From positions 1 through 64,000 of the forward strand of contig NZ_FRDM01000011.1 of NCBI RefSeq assembly GCF_900143215.1: a DNA stretch of 64,000 bases, given 5' to 3'. Both the position numbers and the translations under genes were made by a program. Shown one piece after another: positions 59,904 to 64,000 of the stretch (positions within the stretch are counted from its first letter, which is position 1; each line of letters starts with the position of its first letter). The notes under the pieces are model-generated. The model did no database searches. It had not been told where the DNA came from and worked only from the letters and a program-made list of their open reading frames with translations. This DNA comes from Geodermatophilus obscurus (lineage in GTDB: Bacteria > Actinomycetota > Actinomycetes > Mycobacteriales > Geodermatophilaceae).

Positions 59904-60731
59904 ATGGCACGCAGGGGCACCCCGGTCCGCCGTGAGGGGCGCCGGCCGCTCATCGCCGGCAACTGGAAGATGCACCTCACCCACCTCGAGGCCATCGGCC
60001 TGGTGCAGAAGCTGGCCTTCAGCCTCAAGGAGCCCGAGCTGGAGGCCGCGGAGGTCGTCGTCCTCCCCCCGTTCACCGCGCTGCGCAGCGTGCAGACGCT
60101 CGTCAACGGCGACAAGCTGGAGATCGGCTACGGGGCGCAGGACCTCTCCGTGCAGGACTCCGGCGCCTACACCGGCGAGGTCAGCGGCGCGATGCTCGCC
60201 GCGCTGGCCTGCCGGTACGTCGTCGTCGGCCACTCCGAGCGGCGCGCGCTGCACGATGAGGACGACGCCGTGGTGGCCGGCAAGGTGCAGGCGGCGCTGC
60301 GGCACGGCCTGGTCCCGATCCTGTGCGTGGGGGAGGGGCTGGACGTCCGCCGGGCCGGCGAGCACGTCGCGCACTGCACCGCCCAGCTCGACGCCGCGCT
60401 CGAGGGCCTGACCGCCGAGCAGCTGACCGCGCCCGGTGAGGGCACCGGCATTGTCCTCGCCTACGAACCGGTGTGGGCGATCGGCACCGGCGAGGTGGCC
60501 ACCCCCGAGGACGCTCAGGAGGTGTGCGGTTCCCTGCGGTCACGGCTCGCCGAGCGTTTCGGCGCCGAGACCGCCGGGATCGTCCGTATCCTCTACGGCG
60601 GGTCGGTGAAGGCCGCGAACACGGCCGGGATCCTGGCCGGGCCGGACGTCGACGGTGCACTCGTCGGTGGCGCCAGCCTGGACGCCGACGAGTTCGCGCA
60701 GATCTGTCGGACAGCCGCCGACGTCGGCTGA
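59904..60731 (+). CDS. tpiA: Triosephosphate isomerase
   Basis: The 275-residue protein has [14 protein letters not shown] (catalytic Lys), [16 protein letters not shown] (His), [20 protein letters not shown] (Glu) and [20 protein letters not shown] (phosphate loop). The N-terminal extension of about 15 basic residues is common in actinobacteria. It interconverts dihydroxyacetone phosphate and glyceraldehyde-3-phosphate. The start is ATG 59904, 15 bases after pgk. Confidence 0.97.
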   Translation: MARRGTPVRREGRRPLIAGNWKMHLTHLEAIGLVQKLAFSLKEPELEAAEVVVLPPFTALRSVQTLVNGDKLEIGYGAQDLSVQDSGAYTGEVSGAMLAALACRYVVVGHSERRALHDEDDAVVAGKVQAALRHGLVPILCVGEGLDVRRAGEHVAHCTAQLDAALEGLTAEQLTAPGEGTGIVLAYEPVWAIGTGEVATPEDAQEVCGSLRSRLAERFGAETAGIVRILYGGSVKAANTAGILAGPDVDGALVGGASLDADEFAQICRTAADVG

Positions 60732-60764
60732 CCGCCGCCGCCGGACAGGCGGGGAGCGGGTGGA

Positions 60765-62552
60765 GTGGACAGCACGCTGGAGCGGGGCCCCGGCTGGGTG
60801 CGGGGCACCCGCGGCCGGGTCGCCGGCATCGCTGCCGTCGTCCTGCTGGTGGTCGGGGTAGCGGTCAGCTGCGCCAACGCCGGCGAGGACCGCGCCGCCC
60901 TCCCCGTCCTCGGCGACGGCCCGGACGCCGGGGTCACCTCGGTCCGGGCGCCGTCCGAGGCTCCCGGGGGCACGCTGCGGGTGGTGACCGGCGAGGTCGA
61001 CAACCTCGATCCGCAGCGCTCCTACCTCCCCGGCGTGTGGAACCTCATGCGGCTCTACACCCGCACCCTGGTCAGCTACGCCTCCGAGCCCGGCCGCACC
61101 GACGAGCTGGTGCCCGACCTCGCGACCGATCTGGGAACCACGCCGGACGGCGGGACCACCTGGACCTTCACCCTCCGCGAGGGGGCGCGGTTCGAGACCG
61201 GCCAGCCGATCACCTCGCGCGACGTCAAGTACGGCATCGAGCGCTCGTTCGCCTCCGACGTGGTCGTCGGCGGTCCGACCCGCGTGGTGGAGCTGCTCGA
61301 CGACCCGGGCAACCCCTACGCCGGCCCGTACCAGGACGAGACGCCCGGCCGGCTGGGCCTGGCCTCGGTGGAGACACCCGACGACCGCACCATCACCTTC
61401 CGGCTGCGCGCGCCGCAGCCGGACTTCCCGTACGTCATGGCGCTGCCCTCCAGCAGCCCGGTCCCGGCGGAGCACGACACCGGGGCCGACTACGGCCGCG
61501 ACCCGGTCTCCTCCGGCCCCTACCTGGTCGCCACGCGGGATGACGTCACGGGCATCGTGCTAGAGCGCAACCCGCAGTGGGACCCGGCCACCGACGACGT
61601 CCGCACCGCGCTGCCCGACCGGGTCGTCGTGCGCACCGGGCTGACCGGTGTGCAGCGGGACCAGGCGCTGCTGGCCGGGTCCGCCGACGTCGACATCTCC
61701 GGCGCCGGCATCCAGGCGCCGACCACCGCCCGGCTCGGCGAGGACACCGGCGGCGAGGTCCGGCTGGTCGACCGGATCGACGAGGTGACCACCAACGTGG
61801 TCCGGCTGCTCGCGCTGCCGACGGACGTCGCGCCGTTCGACGACCCGGCCTGCCGGGCCGCGGTCGCCGCGGTCGTGGACCGCGCGGCCGTGCAGGAGGT
61901 GCTCGGCGGGCCCGCGGAGGCCGTGCGCACCTCTCGGCTGTGGCCGCACGGCGTGGCCGGCGGGCCCGAGGAGACCGACCCGACCGCCGACCCCGCCACC
62001 GCCGGGGAATCCCTGGCCGGCTGCGGCCGACCGGACGGCTTCAGCACCGTGCTCGCCGTCTCGGACGCCCCGACCGGCGTGGCCGTGGCCGAGGAGCTGG
62101 CCGGGCAGCTGTCCCGCATCGGTATCCAGGCCGAGGTGCGGGCGCTGGACGCGCCGAGCTTCTACGCGACCGAGGTCGGTAACCCCGACCGGGTCCGCGA
62201 CAACGGGATCGGCATCGTGCTGGCCACCTGGACCGCCGACTTCCCGACCCCCGGCTCGTTCCTCGTGCCGCTGGTCGACGGCCGGTCGGTCAGCACCGTC
62301 GGCAACACCAACTTCGCCCGCCTGCGTGACCCCGCCGTCGACGGGCTCATCGACGCCGCCCGCGCGGCCGCCGGCGACCCGGAGGCGGCCCGTGCGGCCT
62401 GGCGCGAGGTGGCGACGGCGGCCACCGCGACCGGCGCGTACGTGCCGCTGGCCGAGTCGCGGGTGCAGCTGTTGGCCGGCCAGCGGCTGCGCAACGGCGT
62501 GGTGATGGGCCCCTACACGAGCTACGACCTGGCGACCGCCGGCGTCCGCTGA
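60765..62552 (+). CDS. Family 5 solute-binding lipoprotein of an ABC transporter
   Basis: The 595-residue protein starts at GTG 60765 with GGGGAG upstream. A membrane or lipoprotein leader (AGIAAVVLLVVGVAVSCANA) ends at a Cys suited for lipidation. The mature domain is the oligopeptide/nickel-binding family (SBP_bac_5): GGTLRVVTGEVDNLDPQRSY, WNLMRLYTRTLVSY, TWTFTLREGARFETGQPITS followed by RDVKYGIERSF, and DPVSSGPYLVA. The permease and ATPase genes are not nearby. It sits between tpiA and secG, an uncommon place for a transport component; the distances (33 bases and 35 bases) suggest cotranscription. Confidence 0.92.
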   Translation: MDSTLERGPGWVRGTRGRVAGIAAVVLLVVGVAVSCANAGEDRAALPVLGDGPDAGVTSVRAPSEAPGGTLRVVTGEVDNLDPQRSYLPGVWNLMRLYTRTLVSYASEPGRTDELVPDLATDLGTTPDGGTTWTFTLREGARFETGQPITSRDVKYGIERSFASDVVVGGPTRVVELLDDPGNPYAGPYQDETPGRLGLASVETPDDRTITFRLRAPQPDFPYVMALPSSSPVPAEHDTGADYGRDPVSSGPYLVATRDDVTGIVLERNPQWDPATDDVRTALPDRVVVRTGLTGVQRDQALLAGSADVDISGAGIQAPTTARLGEDTGGEVRLVDRIDEVTTNVVRLLALPTDVAPFDDPACRAAVAAVVDRAAVQEVLGGPAEAVRTSRLWPHGVAGGPEETDPTADPATAGESLAGCGRPDGFSTVLAVSDAPTGVAVAEELAGQLSRIGIQAEVRALDAPSFYATEVGNPDRVRDNGIGIVLATWTADFPTPGSFLVPLVDGRSVSTVGNTNFARLRDPAVDGLIDAARAAAGDPEAARAAWREVATAATATGAYVPLAESRVQLLAGQRLRNGVVMGPYTSYDLATAGVR

Positions 62553-62587
62553 CCGGGGGGACGCCGACGGTCGGTTACCCTCGGGAC

Positions 62588-62821
62588 ATGGTCGAGCTGG
62601 TCCTCAACGTGCTGCTGGTGCTCACCAGCGTGCTCCTCGTGGTGCTGATCCTGCTGCACCGCGGCAAGGGCGGTGGCCTGTCCTCGATGTTCGGCGGCGC
62701 GGTCTCCTCGCAGCTGTCCGGCTCCTCGGTGGTGGAGAAGAACCTCAACCGGCTCACCGTGTTCACCGGCCTGATCTGGACGGTCTGCATCGTCGCCCTG
62801 GGCATCCTGCTCAAGGCCTGA
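62588..62821 (+). CDS. secG: Preprotein translocase subunit SecG
   Basis: The 77-residue protein has two membrane helices (LVLNVLLVLTSVLLVVLILL and VFTGLIWTVCIVALGILL) separated by a cytoplasmic loop HRGKGGGLSSMFGGAVSSQL, the SecG signature. It completes the SecYEG channel. Its position after tpiA is the usual actinobacterial order, here with a solute-binding gene between. Confidence 0.95.
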   Translation: MVELVLNVLLVLTSVLLVVLILLHRGKGGGLSSMFGGAVSSQLSGSSVVEKNLNRLTVFTGLIWTVCIVALGILLKA

Positions 62822-63029
62822 GGGAGGACCCCGCGTCCCCCCCACTCCTCGTTCCAGCACGTCAGCACACCGCGGCGGAGTCCTCCGGGGAGCCGGCACG
62901 GGCTGACGGCGGTCCGGCGAACGCCGAGGCCACCGGGACCAAAGTCCTCCGCGCGGCAAGATCCTGGCCATAGACTGCCCGGGCGACCGCTGGGTCGCTG
63001 CACACCGCTGAGACGCACAGGGGGCACTC

Positions 63030-63371
63030 GTGGCTGGTGGTAATGCGATCCGGGGCACGCGGGTGGGCGCCGGGCCGATGGGGGAGGCCGAGCGCGGGGA
63101 GACCGCTCCCCGCCGGCGGGTGCCGTTCTGGTGCGCCCAGGGGCACGAGACGGAGGTGTCCTTCGCCTCGGACGCCGAGGTGCCCGAGCTGTGGGACTGC
63201 CCGCGCTGTGGGCTCCCCGCCGGCCAGGACCAGGCGGCCCCGCCACCCGCGCCGCGGACCGAGCCCTACAAGACCCACCTGGCCTACGTCCGCGAACGGC
63301 GCAGCGACGCCGACGGCGACGCCCTCCTCGAGGAGGCGCTGGCCAAGCTGCGGGCCCGCCGCGGCGCCTGA
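63030..63371 (+). CDS. rbpA: RNA polymerase-binding protein RbpA
   Basis: The 113-residue protein starts at GTG 63030. AGGNAIRGTRVGAGPMGEAE is the conserved RbpA start that contacts the sigma factor. The zinc/RbpA core domain is PFWCAQGHETEVSFASDAEV followed by WDCPRCGLPAG, with Cys-x3-His and CPRC ligands. The C-terminal basic domain has KTHLAYVRERRSDADGDALL. RbpA stabilises sigma-A holoenzyme and is restricted to Actinobacteria, a strong lineage marker. Confidence 0.96.
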   Translation: MAGGNAIRGTRVGAGPMGEAERGETAPRRRVPFWCAQGHETEVSFASDAEVPELWDCPRCGLPAGQDQAAPPPAPRTEPYKTHLAYVRERRSDADGDALLEEALAKLRARRGA

Positions 63372-63402
63372 GAGGACCCGCTGCTCGCCTACCGTAGAAG
63401 GA

Positions 63403-63451
63403 CCCCGTCCCCCTCACCCCTCGCAAGCTGGGGGTGAGCCTCGGGACGGGG
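63403..63451 (+). terminator. Two-stem hairpin after rbpA
   Basis: CCCCGTCCC pairs with GGGACGGGG, and an inner CTCACCCC pairs with GGGGTGAG around TCGCAAGCTG. It is 32 bases after the stop. The apical CTCGCAAGCT resembles the CTCGCAGGCTC of the other gene-end hairpins. Confidence 0.8.
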
Positions 63452-63475
63452 CCACGTGGCGGGCCCGGGCCGAGC

Positions 63476-63634
63476 TCACTCGCGGGCGGTCCGCGGGTGC
63501 GGCACGGTTGCCCACGCCACCCAGGCCGCCCGCTCCCAGTTCCAGTAGCAGCCCGGGTGCCCGAGGGGTGTGGTGGGGACGTCGACCGGCGCCTGGCGGG
63601 GCGTGCGGCGGACGGCCGGGGCGGGAAGCGTCAT
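63476..63634 (-). CDS. Small protein of about 52 residues, possible gene
   Basis: A minus-strand frame from ATG 63634 (or GTG 63637) to TGA 63476 encodes 52 residues. GGAG is seven bases upstream of the ATG. The C-terminal part, GHPGCYWNWERAAWVAWATV, is rich in Trp and unlike random GC translation, which supports a real gene. It has no known domain. It lies between rbpA and pgl on the pgl strand, and could be the last gene of that transcript. Confidence 0.5.
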   Translation of the reverse strand: MTLPAPAVRRTPRQAPVDVPTTPLGHPGCYWNWERAAWVAWATVPHPRTARE

Positions 63635-63734
63635 CACGGTCTCCACGGCGGTGGGACGGCGGCCGGGCGGCTACCGGTCGCGGTCCGCAGTGTGCGCCGC
63701 CGGCACCTCCCGCACCAGGGGCCGCAGCCCCCGG

Positions 63735-64000
63735 TCAGCCCTGACCGGCGAGTTCCGCGGCGGCCTCGGCGTCCAGCAGCCAGCGGGTCGCCCGGCGCCC
63801 GTGCACGCCGGCCGCGGGCAGCTCCTCGGGCGTCGTGCCACCGGTCAGCGCCCGCGCCACGGCCGGCGCCTTGGCCGCGCCGGAGACCAGCAGCCACACC
63901 TCCTCGGCCGCGTTGATCGCGGAGAAGCCGAGGCTGATCCGGGTCGGCGGCGGCTTGGGGCAGTTGCGCACCGCGAACACGGTGCGCTCGTCGGCGACCG
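63735..64000 (-). CDS. pgl: 6-phosphogluconolactonase, C-terminal part (5' end beyond window)
   Basis: The visible 88 residues read VADERTVFAVRNCPKPPPTR and then ISLGFSAINAAEEVWLLVSG with AAKAPAVARALTGG, ending with AAGVHGRRATRWLLDAEAAAE. This is the C-terminal region of Pgl/DevB, with the PKPPPTRI-S motif and the Gly-rich loop. It hydrolyses 6-phosphogluconolactone in the oxidative pentose phosphate pathway. The start lies beyond 64000, and zwf/opcA are expected there. It is on the strand opposite secG and rbpA, as in related genomes. Confidence 0.92.
   Translation of the reverse strand, partial: VADERTVFAVRNCPKPPPTRISLGFSAINAAEEVWLLVSGAAKAPAVARALTGGTTPEELPAAGVHGRRATRWLLDAEAAAELAGQG

Overview
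The window is very GC-rich with dense, mostly short-spaced genes, many GTG starts and 4-base stop/start overlaps. Gene content (WhiA, RbpA, LigC/LigD-type ligase parts, TreX/Y/Z, an Rpf-like protein under a c-di-AMP riboswitch, and the order uvrC-rapZ-yvcK-whiA-gap-pgk-tpiA-secG-rbpA-pgl) points to an actinobacterial chromosome, most like Geodermatophilaceae (Blastococcus/Geodermatophilus/Modestobacter). The genus-level guess is inference.

Region by region. 1-6.3 kb is an accessory, partly decayed stretch. It has two small proteins sharing a Gly-rich amyloid-like motif, a membrane protein with a zinc ribbon, an IS701-family element with its CTAG target duplication but a frameshifted transposase, remnants of a RelE/ParE-like toxin, an ABM-type monooxygenase and an IS30 transposase, and an intact reductase. 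6.3-13.2 kb holds membrane proteins (AI-2E, DUF4389, DUF4386), an SDR and a zinc-independent MDR reductase, with a divergent TetR regulator and repeated operator-like sites. 13.8-19.6 kb carries a LigD-type polymerase, a LigC-type ATP ligase, a secreted tripeptidyl-peptidase-like lipoprotein, a Phd/PIN toxin-antitoxin pair, a DoxX-like protein and a RibD-like reductase. 19.6-27.1 kb is a trehalose-from-glycogen block (treX-treY, then treZ) interrupted by an Rpf-like secreted protein under a c-di-AMP riboswitch.

27.5-34.7 kb carries uvrB, two TerC paralogues each behind its own yybP-ykoY (Mn2+) riboswitch, and an S9-peptidase-fold protein that has lost the catalytic Ser and His. 34.8-45.3 kb is metabolic and hypothetical: an FMN hydroxy-acid oxidase, an FmdA-like protein, an SDR with an apparent in-frame deletion, a YncE-like propeller, an NmrA-like protein coupled to a CPBP protease, an MBL hydrolase and an amidase. 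45.4-64 kb carries uvrA, uvrC (with an 8-copy 30-bp in-frame repeat), rapZ, yvcK, whiA, the glycolytic gap-pgk-tpiA genes, a solute-binding lipoprotein, secG, rbpA and the 3' part of pgl.

Functionally, the right half links nucleotide-excision repair, envelope and central-carbon control (RapZ/YvcK/WhiA) and lower glycolysis, in a gene order widely conserved in Actinobacteria. The left half is lineage-specific. All assignments come from reading motifs and gene order; no database search was run.
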